Shown here: in pieces, positions 14,903-22,956 of the stretch
Layout: the number at the start of each line of letters is the position of its first letter
How positions within the stretch are numbered: the stretch's first letter is position 1
Assembly (NCBI GenBank): GCA_002435785.1
Contig: DIUC01000073.1
Location: 10,118-36,527, forward strand
Source of the DNA: Saprospiraceae bacterium UBA6168
GTDB lineage: Bacteria > Bacteroidota > Bacteroidia > Chitinophagales > Saprospiraceae
Length of the DNA stretch: 26,410 nucleotides
Reading direction: 5' to 3'
Translations under genes and position numbers: made by a program
Notes under the pieces: generated by a model
Databases searched by the model: none
Told to the model about the DNA's origin: nothing
Seen by the model: the letters and a program-made list of their open reading frames with translations, nothing else

Positions 14903-16360
14903 TCAACCCAATTTCCTCGCTACCAGGGCATTCGTCGCCTTCGGCTCGGCCTTGCCCTGCGATTTTTTCATCACTTCGCCCATGAAGAAGCCAATCAGTC
15001 CCTTCTTCCCTTTGCGGTACTCCGCCACCTTGTCGGGGTTGGCGGCCAGCACTTCGTCCACGATTCTTTCGAGAAAATCCGAGTCAGCGCTTTGTAGCAG
15101 GTTCAGCTTTTGCGCCAGCTCCAACGGCGGCGTATCGGGCGATTTCACCAGTTCTGGAAAAAGCCGCTGATTGGCGATAGAGGCGCTCACCTGTCCCGAT
15201 TCGATGAGCTTTAGGTAGGCCGTCAACTGCTCCGCCGATACGGGAAAATCTGCAATTTCACTATTATTCTCGGTCAGCCACGGGCTTATTTTATTGATGA
15301 AAAGGTTGGCGGCGGCTTTACCAGCCACACCGTGTGAAGCGCAGACTTTCGCTGTTGTTTCAAAAAAAACTGCTGTTTCCCGCTCGTTCGTCAGCAGCCG
15401 GGCGTCATTTTCCGACAGGTCAAATTCGTTGGTGAATCGTTTGAAAAGCACCTGCGGCAGTTCCGGCAACGTGTCGGCCACCTCGTCCACCCACTGTTGC
15501 GTGAGCACCACGGGCGGCAGGTCAGGGTCGGGGAAGTAGCGGTAGTCGTGGGCGCTCTCCTTGTCCCGCATGGGGGAGGTTTCGCCCGTTGTGGGGTTGA
15601 AGTTGAGGGTGGAGCGGATGATTTCCTGCCCATTTTCCAGCAAATCCACCTGCCTTTTCACCTCGAACTCGATGGCCTGCCTTGCGAAGCGCATGGAGTT
15701 CACGTTCTTGATTTCGCAGCGCTCGCCGAGCAGCGTCTCGCCTTTTTTCCGCACGGAAACGTTCACGTCGCAGCGCATGGAGCCTTCCTGCATGTTGCCG
15801 TCGGAGATGCCGAGGTAGCGGGCCAGTTGGCGCATGGCGGTCATGAAGGCGTCCACCTCCTCGCCGCTGCGCAGGTCAGGCTCGCTCACGATTTCGAGGA
15901 GCGGCACCCCGGCCCGGTTCAGGTCAATCATCGAGTGGCGGGGGCTGAGGTCGTGGATGCTCTTCCCGGCGTCCTCCTCCATGTGGATGTGGTGGATGCG
16001 CACGGTGCGCCGGTAGCCGTCCATTTGCAGTTCCATCGAGCCGCCGACGCAGACGGGCAGGCGGTCTTGCGTGATTTGGTAGCCCTTCGGCAAATCGGTG
16101 TAGAAGTAGTTCTTCCTATCGAAAGCATTTCGCAGATTAATACGGCTGCCGAGCGCCAGGCCGAGCCGCACGGCATACTCCACCTGCCGCTTGTTCAGCC
16201 GTGGCAGTGTGCCGGGGTGCCCCAGCGAGATGGCGCTGACATGCGTGTTTGGCTCGCCGCCGAAGCTGGCGTCGTCGCTGCAAAACGCCTTGCTGCGGGT
16301 CGAGAGTTGGAGGTGGATTTCGAGGCCGATGACGGGTTCGTATTGTTCGTATTTACTCAT
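14903..16360 (-). CDS. gatB: Asp/Glu-tRNA(Asn/Gln) amidotransferase subunit B
   Basis: A 485-residue protein matching GatB over its whole length. The N-terminal signature is clear: YEPVIGLEIHLQLSTRSKAF, then GEPNTHV, LGHPGTLPRLN and KNYFYTDLPKGYQITQ. DLNRAGVPLLEIVSEPD, SMRCDVNVSV and EIKNVNSMR follow, and the C-terminal domain ends near GFFMGEVMKKS, typical of the GatB/YqeY tail. GatB works with GatA and GatC to convert Glu-tRNA(Gln) to Gln-tRNA(Gln), and Asp-tRNA(Asn) where needed, binding the misacylated tRNA in the cytoplasm. The other subunits are not in the window, which is common because gat genes are often scattered. The start ATG at 16360 begins the conserved N-terminus. The C-terminus is intact. 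Confidence 0.97.
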   Translation of the reverse strand: MSKYEQYEPVIGLEIHLQLSTRSKAFCSDDASFGGEPNTHVSAISLGHPGTLPRLNKRQVEYAVRLGLALGSRINLRNAFDRKNYFYTDLPKGYQITQDRLPVCVGGSMELQMDGYRRTVRIHHIHMEEDAGKSIHDLSPRHSMIDLNRAGVPLLEIVSEPDLRSGEEVDAFMTAMRQLARYLGISDGNMQEGSMRCDVNVSVRKKGETLLGERCEIKNVNSMRFARQAIEFEVKRQVDLLENGQEIIRSTLNFNPTTGETSPMRDKESAHDYRYFPDPDLPPVVLTQQWVDEVADTLPELPQVLFKRFTNEFDLSENDARLLTNERETAVFFETTAKVCASHGVAGKAAANLFINKISPWLTENNSEIADFPVSAEQLTAYLKLIESGQVSASIANQRLFPELVKSPDTPPLELAQKLNLLQSADSDFLERIVDEVLAANPDKVAEYRKGKKGLIGFFMGEVMKKSQGKAEPKATNALVARKLG

Positions 16361-16476
16361 TAGTCATTGATTGTCAATGGCCATTTACGGGGAATTGGGG
16401 TGATTGTTTGGGGGCAAATATGTTGAATTAAATTGTCATTTGAACAATTGTTGGTTTGCACGGAGCCTCTCAAGCA

Positions 16477-16514
16477 CAATCGCCCAATGCGTACACTGAC
16501 GCATTGGGCGATTG
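16477..16514. terminator. Perfect 16-bp hairpin between two minus-strand genes
   Basis: Bases 16477-16492 pair perfectly with 16499-16514 around a six-base loop (ACACTG). It lies just beyond the stop of the coiled-coil protein (16537, minus strand) and before GatB, so it probably ends that transcript. No T-tract follows on the minus strand, so it is not a textbook intrinsic terminator. Confidence 0.6.
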
Positions 16515-16536
16515 CCTTACAATTTTTAGATGCTTC

Positions 16537-17451
16537 TTATGCCACTTTTTTCAGCACCACTTCCACTTTGTTCACTCGGCCCCGCACCACTTTATATCCT
16601 TTGAGCAGGAAAGGTACATAGCCCTGCACTTCACAGCGTAGGTCGTAGACGCCAAAGGGGAGCGGCTTAAGCTTAGCCTCGCCCTCCGCATTTGTAAGGG
16701 AGCTAAAGGTCTTCCCGTTCACGGCGAAGAAAGGTATATCAGCCAGCGGCAGCATCGCTTCGCCTTCTTGCGTGGTCACGGCGGCCAAGAGCTGCGTCGG
16801 TGTGCTGGCGGGGTTCTTGATATGGCGGGCAGCCTTCCAAAGCTCCACGGCAGTGGTATCCGAGTCCAGCAGGGTATCCACCATTGGGTCGAGCTGGCCA
16901 CGCAGTATCTCCATCGCCTCCTCCTGCAATTGGTCGATGTCCCGCTTGCTGGTATTGATTTCGCCTTTCAGCTTGCCCACGTCCGTAGATTTCGATTTAT
17001 ACAGGGTGAGCTGTTCATTCAGCTTGTCCAGCTTGGCCTGCGTCAGGTTGTAGGGCAGCGCCTGCGTCTTCAGCTCCGTGGCCTTGTCGAAGATGTTCTT
17101 GCAGGTGGCTTGCAGCACCGTAGGTGCCATGCCCTTCAAGCCGGAAACGTTGACCTTCATCAGTCCCAACAACTTAATGTCTTTCAGCTTATTGGCGAGG
17201 GCCTTCATCGGGATGGTGACTGCCACGGTAGCTTTGGCCAATTCACCCTTTACTTTCAATACAAATTTCGTGGTGTCTTTCGTCTCGGCCACTGCCACGG
17301 TTTGCAGGTCCTCCATTTCAGTGAGCAGGTCGGTTACTTCGGTAAAGGTAGCGGCAAAAGCAGGGATGACGGTGTACTTGGCCAGATTGGCATTCACGAC
17401 AGTTTTCAGTGTCTGGAGCATCTGGATGATAGCGAGATTCATTGCGTTCAT
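16537..17451 (-). CDS. Hypothetical coiled-coil protein with a C-terminal beta (carboxypeptidase-regulatory-like) domain
   Basis: A 304-residue protein without a convincing signal peptide. The N-terminal half is mostly helical and rich in Lys, Leu and Thr. Residues about 136-197 are predicted coiled coil (KLDKLNEQLTLYKSKS, KGEINTSKRDIDQLQEEAME). The last 75 residues (about 230-304) look like a small carboxypeptidase-regulatory or transthyretin-like beta domain: FSSLTNAEGEAKLKPLPFG, then VYDLRCEVQGYVPFL and VNKVEVVLKK. That domain is normally extracytoplasmic, which makes the absence of a signal peptide odd. The ATG at 17451 is preferred; another at 17442 is possible and the frame is open to 17505. 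I do not recognise the family. It is a single gene with spacers on both sides. Confidence 0.72.
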   Translation of the reverse strand: MNAMNLAIIQMLQTLKTVVNANLAKYTVIPAFAATFTEVTDLLTEMEDLQTVAVAETKDTTKFVLKVKGELAKATVAVTIPMKALANKLKDIKLLGLMKVNVSGLKGMAPTVLQATCKNIFDKATELKTQALPYNLTQAKLDKLNEQLTLYKSKSTDVGKLKGEINTSKRDIDQLQEEAMEILRGQLDPMVDTLLDSDTTAVELWKAARHIKNPASTPTQLLAAVTTQEGEAMLPLADIPFFAVNGKTFSSLTNAEGEAKLKPLPFGVYDLRCEVQGYVPFLLKGYKVVRGRVNKVEVVLKKVA

Positions 17452-17919
17452 AAAAATTGGGTTTAAAAGATTAACGAATATGATATTTCTTGCAACTAAA
17501 TTCATACCAATTTTTGTTAAAATCTGAGGATTGTTTGGTGGAATGGAAAAATTTCGGAAGGTGGGTTGGTGGGTGTGGGGGGGAGGCTTAATTATGTGGA
17601 GTTCATATGGACTTTCGCCAATGAATTGGAAGGGGATGGCATGCTAAATTACCGCTTAAAGTTATTAGGACTGGGGGTTTTCTGGTAGGGCTTATGAATT
17701 TTGAATGGCATGGCGGGGGATTTAAGTGATTGCATTTTATATCCTAATGGAATCTCTTATGTAAAGTTGGGTTTTCACAGCCGTTCTAGGAAACATTCCT
17801 ATTGTTTAAACTATGAGATGCTTGAAAACAGTCTTCAAATTTTCACTGCTTCTAAGTGACTCATGAAATGCTGATGTTTAACTTGCTAACCCTGATTTCA
17901 AAAAAAATACCTTAAAAAA
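17452..17919. other. Spacer between divergent genes, mostly featureless
   Basis: About 470 bases between the coiled-coil gene (minus) and the NTPase operon (plus). It is AT-rich and without a convincing open frame. The only clear feature is the G-rich tract at 17563-17586; a promoter for the NTPase operon follows at 17920. Confidence 0.5.
17563..17586 (+). other. Potential G-quadruplex tract
   Basis: GGG at 17563, GGG at 17571 and a run of seven G at 17577-17583 followed by AGG satisfy a four-tract G3 pattern with loops of five, three and one bases. It stands out in an AT-rich spacer upstream of two divergent genes. Folding is not shown by sequence alone. Confidence 0.4.
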
Positions 17920-17951
17920 TTTGGCAATAAAAATTTTGTCATGCACTTTTG
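17920..17951 (+). promoter_or_regulatory. Promoter of the NTPase operon
   Basis: TTTG at 17920-17923, a 20-base spacer, then CACTTTTG at 17944-17951, seven of eight matches to the Bacteroidota consensus when the two n positions are counted as matches. Transcription would begin near 17956, about 22 bases before the ATG at 17978. The geometry agrees with the promoter at 9197. Confidence 0.55.
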
Positions 17952-17977
17952 CAGTTGACAATAAAACAATTGCCAAA

Positions 17978-19153
17978 ATGAAAAACGTAGTAGGACAAAC
18001 GCCAAGGGGCGAAGACTTCTTCCCAAGAGAAGGCATTATCAACAAAATTTACCGCCGATTAGAGGCTGGGTCTCACATTTTCCTTGCAGCACCTCGCCGG
18101 GTTGGTAAGACCTCCATTATGCGATTTTTGGAAGACAATCCCCGTAAAGGCTATCATTTCGTGTACGTAATTACTGAGAGTGCCCACGATTCTGAAAGTT
18201 TTTACCAAAAGCTATTGGAAGAAATCCTGAAAAGCCCTGCGATTGGTAAGCTAGCAAAGCATAAGGAGAGTGTCTCCAAGTTGGTGAAAAGTGTATTTGA
18301 AAAAGTAGAAAGGGTCAAGATTTCATGGTTGGAAGTCAACTTGCAGCAAAAGGAAAAAGAAACCTTCCAATCAGCTTTTGAAAAATTGATAGCAGAATAT
18401 GATGACGGCGACAATATGCTGGTCATCATGGTGGACGAGTTCCCCCAAACCGTAGAAAACATCAAGCTAAAGCATGGCGATGCCGAGGCGCAGACCTTCC
18501 TTCGGCTCAACAGGGAACAACGACAGCAAGCAGATAAAAACGTCCGGTTCATTTACACAGGCTCCATCGGCCTCCCCGCTGTAGTTAAAAAACTAACCTC
18601 TACCAGCGTCATCAACGACCTGAACGTCATTGAGATACCACCATTGACACCAACAGAAGCCGAAGACCTCACCCGCCAATTGCTCGGCCGCTACCAAGTG
18701 CAATACAAAGCCGAAATGGTGAGCTACCTATTGGAAAAAATCAAATGGCTTATCCCCTTCCATATCCAATTGGCGGTGCAGGAATTGATTGACGTATTCG
18801 AAACCACCAACCAACAGCTTGACGAAGACTCGGTAGAACGAGCGTTCACCCAATTGCTCAATGTCCGCAACGACATCTATTTCGAGCACTATTATTCCCG
18901 CTTGAAAGATGCTTTCTCGGCATCGCACCAAGCATTTGCCGCTGATTTGTTGGACATGCTGGCCGAAAAAGAAACCCTCTCCCAAGAAGCGGTCAATGAA
19001 TTGGCCAAGCAGCACCAACTCGAAGCCGACCTCGAATCCATCCTTGAAGCCTTGATGTACGACGGCTATTTCCATTTTGACAACAGCATCAACGCATACC
19101 GTTTCAACTCATACCTTTTGCAATCATGGTGGGACAAGAAAAACCTGCATTGA
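17978..19153 (+). CDS. AAA/STAND-like P-loop ATPase, first gene of a two-gene operon
   Basis: A 391-residue ATPase of the archaeal-type ATPase (STAND-related) style. Walker A is APRRVGKTS (residues 38-46), with the PRRVGKTS form common in that group; Walker B is MLVIMVDE (147-154); the sensor-1-like strand is VRFIYTGSIGLP (189-200). The C-terminal 70 residues look like a winged helix (LSQEAVNELAKQHQLEADL, then ALMYDGYFHF...YRFNSYLLQSWW). No nuclease, TIR, protease or membrane domain is fused to it. The ATG at 17978 fits the upstream promoter; a TTG at 17921 would add an unconserved tail. Its end overlaps the next gene by 28 bases, so the two are probably co-translated and may work as one complex. 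Function unknown; a signal-sensing or defence role is inferred from family only. Confidence 0.85.
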   Translation: MKNVVGQTPRGEDFFPREGIINKIYRRLEAGSHIFLAAPRRVGKTSIMRFLEDNPRKGYHFVYVITESAHDSESFYQKLLEEILKSPAIGKLAKHKESVSKLVKSVFEKVERVKISWLEVNLQQKEKETFQSAFEKLIAEYDDGDNMLVIMVDEFPQTVENIKLKHGDAEAQTFLRLNREQRQQADKNVRFIYTGSIGLPAVVKKLTSTSVINDLNVIEIPPLTPTEAEDLTRQLLGRYQVQYKAEMVSYLLEKIKWLIPFHIQLAVQELIDVFETTNQQLDEDSVERAFTQLLNVRNDIYFEHYYSRLKDAFSASHQAFAADLLDMLAEKETLSQEAVNELAKQHQLEADLESILEALMYDGYFHFDNSINAYRFNSYLLQSWWDKKNLH

Positions 19154-22100
19154 CACCAACCGTTCCGCCACGGACGGTTGCCAGCATCTACAATCCCGAC
19201 CTGCTCACCAAGGAGCAGCTTATCGCCAGCTTCGTGGTGCGCCTCCGCAAGTTCGAGAAGCTGTTTGCCGACATCCAATCGGCGAAGATGGAGCATCCGG
19301 AACAGCCCATCCTTATCGTAGGGCTGCGGGGCATGGGCAAAACCACGCTCCTGCTGCGACTAAGCTATGAGGTTGAGAATGACCCCAGCCTCAATCCTTG
19401 GCTTATTCCCCTCGTTTTCAACGAAGAGGAATACGGCATCACCAAGCTCTTCAAGTTATGGGAAACCATTGCGGAATATCTGGAGAAAAAGGATGTCCGC
19501 TATGCGGGTCTTTTCGACCAAATGGACAAGCTGTACGGACAGACCAAAAACGATATTAAATACGAACAAGCCGCCTTCGAATTGTTACTCGATGCACTGC
19601 ATAAGCAAGGCAAAAAGCTGCTCTTGTTCATCGACAATTTCGGCGATATGTTCAAACGCTTCGGCAAGCAAGAAAAGCAGCGACTTAGGGAAGTACTGAT
19701 GACCTGCCCCGACCTACGCATCATCGCTGGTAGTTCAGTAGCGGCAGAAAGCTTCTTTCACTATGATGACCCCTTATATGAACTCTTCAAAATAGAACGG
19801 TTGGACGGCCTGACCAAAGAAGAAACTGAAGCCCTACTGCTCGAACTCGGCAAACATTATCCCGGCAACCCCATAAGGGAGATACTTGAAAAACAATCGC
19901 ACAGGGTAGAAGCCCTGCGCAGGCTCACGGGCGGCATACCCCGAAGCATGGTGCTGCTCTTCGAAATCTTTGTGGACGATAAGGACGGCGATGCCTTTAC
20001 CGACCTTGAAAGCGTACTCGATCGGGTGACGCCGCTTTACAAGCACCGCATGGATGACCTGCCTTCGCAACAGCAAGAAATCGTGAATGCCATCGCCCTG
20101 AACTGGGACGCCGTCTCCGCCAAGGAAGTGGCCCAAAAAACCCGTCTCGACAGCAAGCTTGTCTCCGCCCAACTCAAGCAACTCCACGTGAACAATATCG
20201 TGGACGTGCAAGCCACCCATACCAAAAACCATCTCTACCTCGTACACGACCGCTTCTTCAATATCTGGTACCTGATGCGCATGGCCCGCAAGGGTGACAA
20301 GAACCGGGTACTTTGGCTGATACGCTTCTTGGAGGCTTGGTGCGACGAGGAGCAGTTGTCGAAAAGGGCGGGGTCGTTGCGGAAGGCTATGTTGAAGGGG
20401 ACTTACCATCCGAAAGGGGCTTATGATTTTTCAACGGCACTCTACCATGCAGAAAAGCACGACCTCGGCAGCCGCTATGAATTGGCGAAGCAGACACAGC
20501 GGTTTATGGAGACCAAGGATGCCTCGTTGCACGAAAGGCTGAACCAGTCAGACATGGCTGTTTTCAAAAAAGGGATGGATTGTTTGAATAAGAAGGATGT
20601 GGAAGGGGCGTATCAGGAGTTTCTGAAAATAAAAGAGAAGGAGGCTCAGGATTATTTGGTGCTTTGTGCTTTGTGTAATCATTGGGGAGAAATAGAATTC
20701 TTCGAACAGTATTATCAAAAGGCAATTGAATTAGGGGCTGAATATCCAGAGAGGGTAATTGGTGATGTGTTTTGTGATTACATAGAGGAGTACGAAATAG
20801 CAGAAGAGTTTTATTTGAAAGCACTAGATAAAGGAGATTTAAAAGCCAATAGGTCTTTAGGAAAGCTTTACGCTTATTATAAAGGTGATTTGATTAATGC
20901 AGAAATCTATCTCAGAGCTGCTACCGAATTGGGCGACGGACTATCATGGGAATATTTAGGTGACGTATATTCAGATGGTTTTGCAGACTACAGTTCTGCA
21001 GAAGAATACTATCTCAATGCCGTCAACGAGGGTTGTGCCAATGCATATACGAAGTTAGGTAGAATGTATCAAGAGGGATTAAAAAATATTACTAAAGCAG
21101 AAGATTTTTACAATAAAGCCATAGAACATGAAGATACTTTTGCGATGAAATATCTTGCTGAGATATACAGAGATAAGCAGAAGAACTATATAGCGGCAGA
21201 AGTTCTTTACAGAAATGCTATTAAAGCTGGCGATTATGACGGATTTCGGCTTTTGGGGTGGATGTACAGAAAAAAATTAAGGAATATCGATAAAGCAGAA
21301 GAACTTTATAAAGAAGGAATTCTAAAAGGAGAAACCTATTGCTGGGCTTACCTCGCAGACTTGTACAAAACCAACCTTAAGGACTACGTTAAGGCAGAAG
21401 AGTTTTACCTAAATGCAGCTGAAGCAAATCACAACAAATCCCTTATTTCTTTAGGAAATATGTGTAAAAACAATCTAAAAGATTTTAAAAAGGCTGAAAA
21501 ATACTATCGTCAGGCAATAAAAAAAGGTGAGATGCAAGCATGGATTCCATTGGCAGAATTGTACAGAGATGAATATGAAAGCTATGCTAAGGCAGAAGAA
21601 TATTATCTTAAAGCAGCAGAGGAAGGCCAATCAGAGGCATTATATCTTTTGGGCTGGACATATTTACACAAACTCAACAACCCCTTGAAGGCAGAAGAGC
21701 TTTATTCTCAGGCTGTAGAAGAGGGTGAGATTGATGCATGGCTTTATTTGGCGCAACTTTATCAGATTGAGCAGAAGAATTATAAAAAAGCAGAAGAATA
21801 TTACTTAGAATATAAGGACGCCAATGAAGGGGAAGGCTCCTTGTTGTTGGGGGATTTTTATCTTGAGTGCTTTAATGACACCGAAAAAGCCGAGGAAAGT
21901 TTTAAGTGCGCCATCAATGAAAATGAAGCTGAAGGGTATAATAGTTTAGCTTGGATGTATTTCTTGAAAAAAATAAAACGCAAGGAAGCAGTTGAATATG
22001 CGAGTAAAGGCTACAATTTGAACCCAAAAATTCATACAGCCCATACCTTAGCCTGTATTTTGCTTTGGAACAACAAAATTGAACAAAGCATTGACAATTT

Positions 22101-22389
22101 TGAAAAATTTAAAGTGAGTGAAAAATTCCTTTCAAATGAAGATGAATGGACAATCTACCTCATCCTCCTTCTCGCCAAATCCCAATACCCCTACCTCTAT
22201 ACCTACTTCACCTCCGAAACAGCCGAGGAACTCCACCTTAAAGACCGCTTTAAACCCATCTGGTATGCTCTCATGCACTATATGAAAGACAAGTACCCGA
22301 CCGAGTACCTGCGCATGCCACCGGAGCTAAAGGAGACCGTGCAGGAAATCATCGCCAAGGTGGAGCAGATGAGAATTGACTATGCATAA
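19126..22389 (+). CDS. STAND-like ATPase with a 33-residue helical repeat array
   Basis: A 1087-residue protein. The N-terminal ATPase has Walker A GLRGMGKT (66-73), Walker B LLLFIDNFGD (165-174, Asn in place of the usual second acidic residue), a sensor-like LRIIAGSS (197-204) and TGGIPRSM (268-275), typical of STAND NTPases. A winged-helix region follows (about 315-372), then a linker to about 500. From residue 526 to about 960, helical repeats recur with an exact 33-residue spacing: the KAEE(Y/F)Y(L)-type motif starts at 559, 592, 625, 658, 691, 724, 757, 790, 823, 856, 889 and 922, with weaker copies at 526 and 955. They resemble Sel1/TPR repeats, which bind proteins or peptides. The repeat coding DNA is AT-rich, unlike both ends of the gene. 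Overlaps the first ATPase gene by 28 bases. Likely a sensor-switch protein; ligand and output unknown. Confidence 0.88.
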   Translation: MVGQEKPALTPTVPPRTVASIYNPDLLTKEQLIASFVVRLRKFEKLFADIQSAKMEHPEQPILIVGLRGMGKTTLLLRLSYEVENDPSLNPWLIPLVFNEEEYGITKLFKLWETIAEYLEKKDVRYAGLFDQMDKLYGQTKNDIKYEQAAFELLLDALHKQGKKLLLFIDNFGDMFKRFGKQEKQRLREVLMTCPDLRIIAGSSVAAESFFHYDDPLYELFKIERLDGLTKEETEALLLELGKHYPGNPIREILEKQSHRVEALRRLTGGIPRSMVLLFEIFVDDKDGDAFTDLESVLDRVTPLYKHRMDDLPSQQQEIVNAIALNWDAVSAKEVAQKTRLDSKLVSAQLKQLHVNNIVDVQATHTKNHLYLVHDRFFNIWYLMRMARKGDKNRVLWLIRFLEAWCDEEQLSKRAGSLRKAMLKGTYHPKGAYDFSTALYHAEKHDLGSRYELAKQTQRFMETKDASLHERLNQSDMAVFKKGMDCLNKKDVEGAYQEFLKIKEKEAQDYLVLCALCNHWGEIEFFEQYYQKAIELGAEYPERVIGDVFCDYIEEYEIAEEFYLKALDKGDLKANRSLGKLYAYYKGDLINAEIYLRAATELGDGLSWEYLGDVYSDGFADYSSAEEYYLNAVNEGCANAYTKLGRMYQEGLKNITKAEDFYNKAIEHEDTFAMKYLAEIYRDKQKNYIAAEVLYRNAIKAGDYDGFRLLGWMYRKKLRNIDKAEELYKEGILKGETYCWAYLADLYKTNLKDYVKAEEFYLNAAEANHNKSLISLGNMCKNNLKDFKKAEKYYRQAIKKGEMQAWIPLAELYRDEYESYAKAEEYYLKAAEEGQSEALYLLGWTYLHKLNNPLKAEELYSQAVEEGEIDAWLYLAQLYQIEQKNYKKAEEYYLEYKDANEGEGSLLLGDFYLECFNDTEKAEESFKCAINENEAEGYNSLAWMYFLKKIKRKEAVEYASKGYNLNPKIHTAHTLACILLWNNKIEQSIDNFEKFKVSEKFLSNEDEWTIYLILLLAKSQYPYLYTYFTSETAEELHLKDRFKPIWYALMHYMKDKYPTEYLRMPPELKETVQEIIAKVEQMRIDYA

Positions 22390-22666
22390 AATTTTGGTTC
22401 TTCGTGATTTCGTGTGGGTAATTTTTTTCCACATCTATCATCTTGTAACCCGCTATTTTCAATGGCGGGGATTGGCAACTCCCCACCGCCAACATCTATC
22501 TTCTTTACAAAACATCAGCATTTACTATTTGCGCCAAATGTATGATGTTGATGTTTTGTAAAGAAGATAAATGCGCTACAGGTTATTCATACTGCCCCTC
22601 TTTGAAACGAAGGGTTACAAGATGATGGATGTTTACCCACATAAAATCACGAAGAACCAAAATTTT
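22388..22666. repeat. 279-bp nested inverted repeat (foldback element)
   Basis: The outer 23 bases at 22388-22410 are perfectly complementary to 22644-22666. After a two-base mismatch pairing continues (TGTGGGTAA with its complement), then ATCATCTTGTAACCC pairs with GGGTTACAAGATGAT. A second, inner stem pairs about 22493-22519 with 22545-22570 around ATCTTCTTTACAAAACATCA. The left half also holds a small hairpin near 22464-22491 (TGGCGGGGA with CCCCACCGCCA). The element starts on the second base of the NTPase stop codon and lies between convergent genes. The base GCA flanks both ends (22384-22386 and 22667-22669), which could be a 3-bp target duplication. It may be a MITE-like element, a bidirectional terminator or a structured RNA. 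Confidence 0.9.
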
Positions 22667-22741
22667 GCAGCTTTTGAAGAAAATTATAGAAATCAATCCA
22701 TCAACAGAAATCCCAACCCTCAGAAGTATATAAATCTCTAG

Positions 22742-22951
22742 TAAAGCGATATAATCCCATATTAATCCGTCATAAGCCCATCGTAACCCAAAATCACCCC
22801 ATCCTAATCCGAAATCAGCTCCCCGTTAAGCAATATTATCCCTCCCTAATCCAAAATTTGCTTTTCGCTAATCGATTTCAGCTCTTCATAAAGCAATTTC
22901 AGCAAGCTGTAAAGTGATTTTAGGTCTTCGTAAACCTTCATTAGCTCCCCG
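22742..22951. repeat. Degenerate 21-bp tandem array (ten units)
   Basis: TAA recurs at 22742, 22763, 22784, 22805, 22827, 22847, 22869, 22889, 22910 and 22931, spaced 20-22 bases with a mean of 21. Units share a loose pattern of TAA, C/G-rich bases, AT-rich middle, then CAGCnCC-like bases. On the minus strand the array follows the helicase stop codon in the same frame and reads as seven-residue leucine-rich units (VYEDLKS, LLYEELK), interrupted by stops in later units. It is not a CRISPR array because units are contiguous and degenerate. Confidence 0.8.
22846..22941 (-). CDS. Possible 31-residue coiled-coil small ORF
   Basis: On the minus strand, ATG at 22941 opens MKVYEDLKSLYSLLKLLYEE, continuing ELKSISEKQILD to TAG at 22846-22848. 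The heptad pattern of Leu and Tyr is amphipathic. It lies inside the 21-bp array and 15 bases beyond the helicase stop, so it could be a real small protein, a remnant of a longer repeat protein or a by-product of the repeat. No ribosome binding site or homologue is known to me. Confidence 0.2.
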   Translation of the reverse strand: MKVYEDLKSLYSLLKLLYEELKSISEKQILD

Positions 22952-22956
22952 CAGGC

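Noticed and set aside
15497..16363. 288-codon plus-strand frame opposite gatB
   Set aside because: GatB is unmistakable on the minus strand. The opposite frame is Val/His-rich with no recognisable domain.
17978..22389. NTPase pair considered a named antiphage STAND system
   Set aside because: Neither protein shows a nuclease, TIR, protease or transmembrane effector domain, so no named system can be assigned.
22388..22666. Foldback element considered as a retron msr-msd
   Set aside because: No reverse transcriptase gene is nearby and no conserved branching G or msr layout is visible, so the retron reading is not supported.
22742..22951. 21-bp array considered as CRISPR
   Set aside because: Units are contiguous, degenerate and lack unique spacers of constant size between identical repeats. 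No cas genes are present, although the helicase has a Cas4-like nuclease domain.
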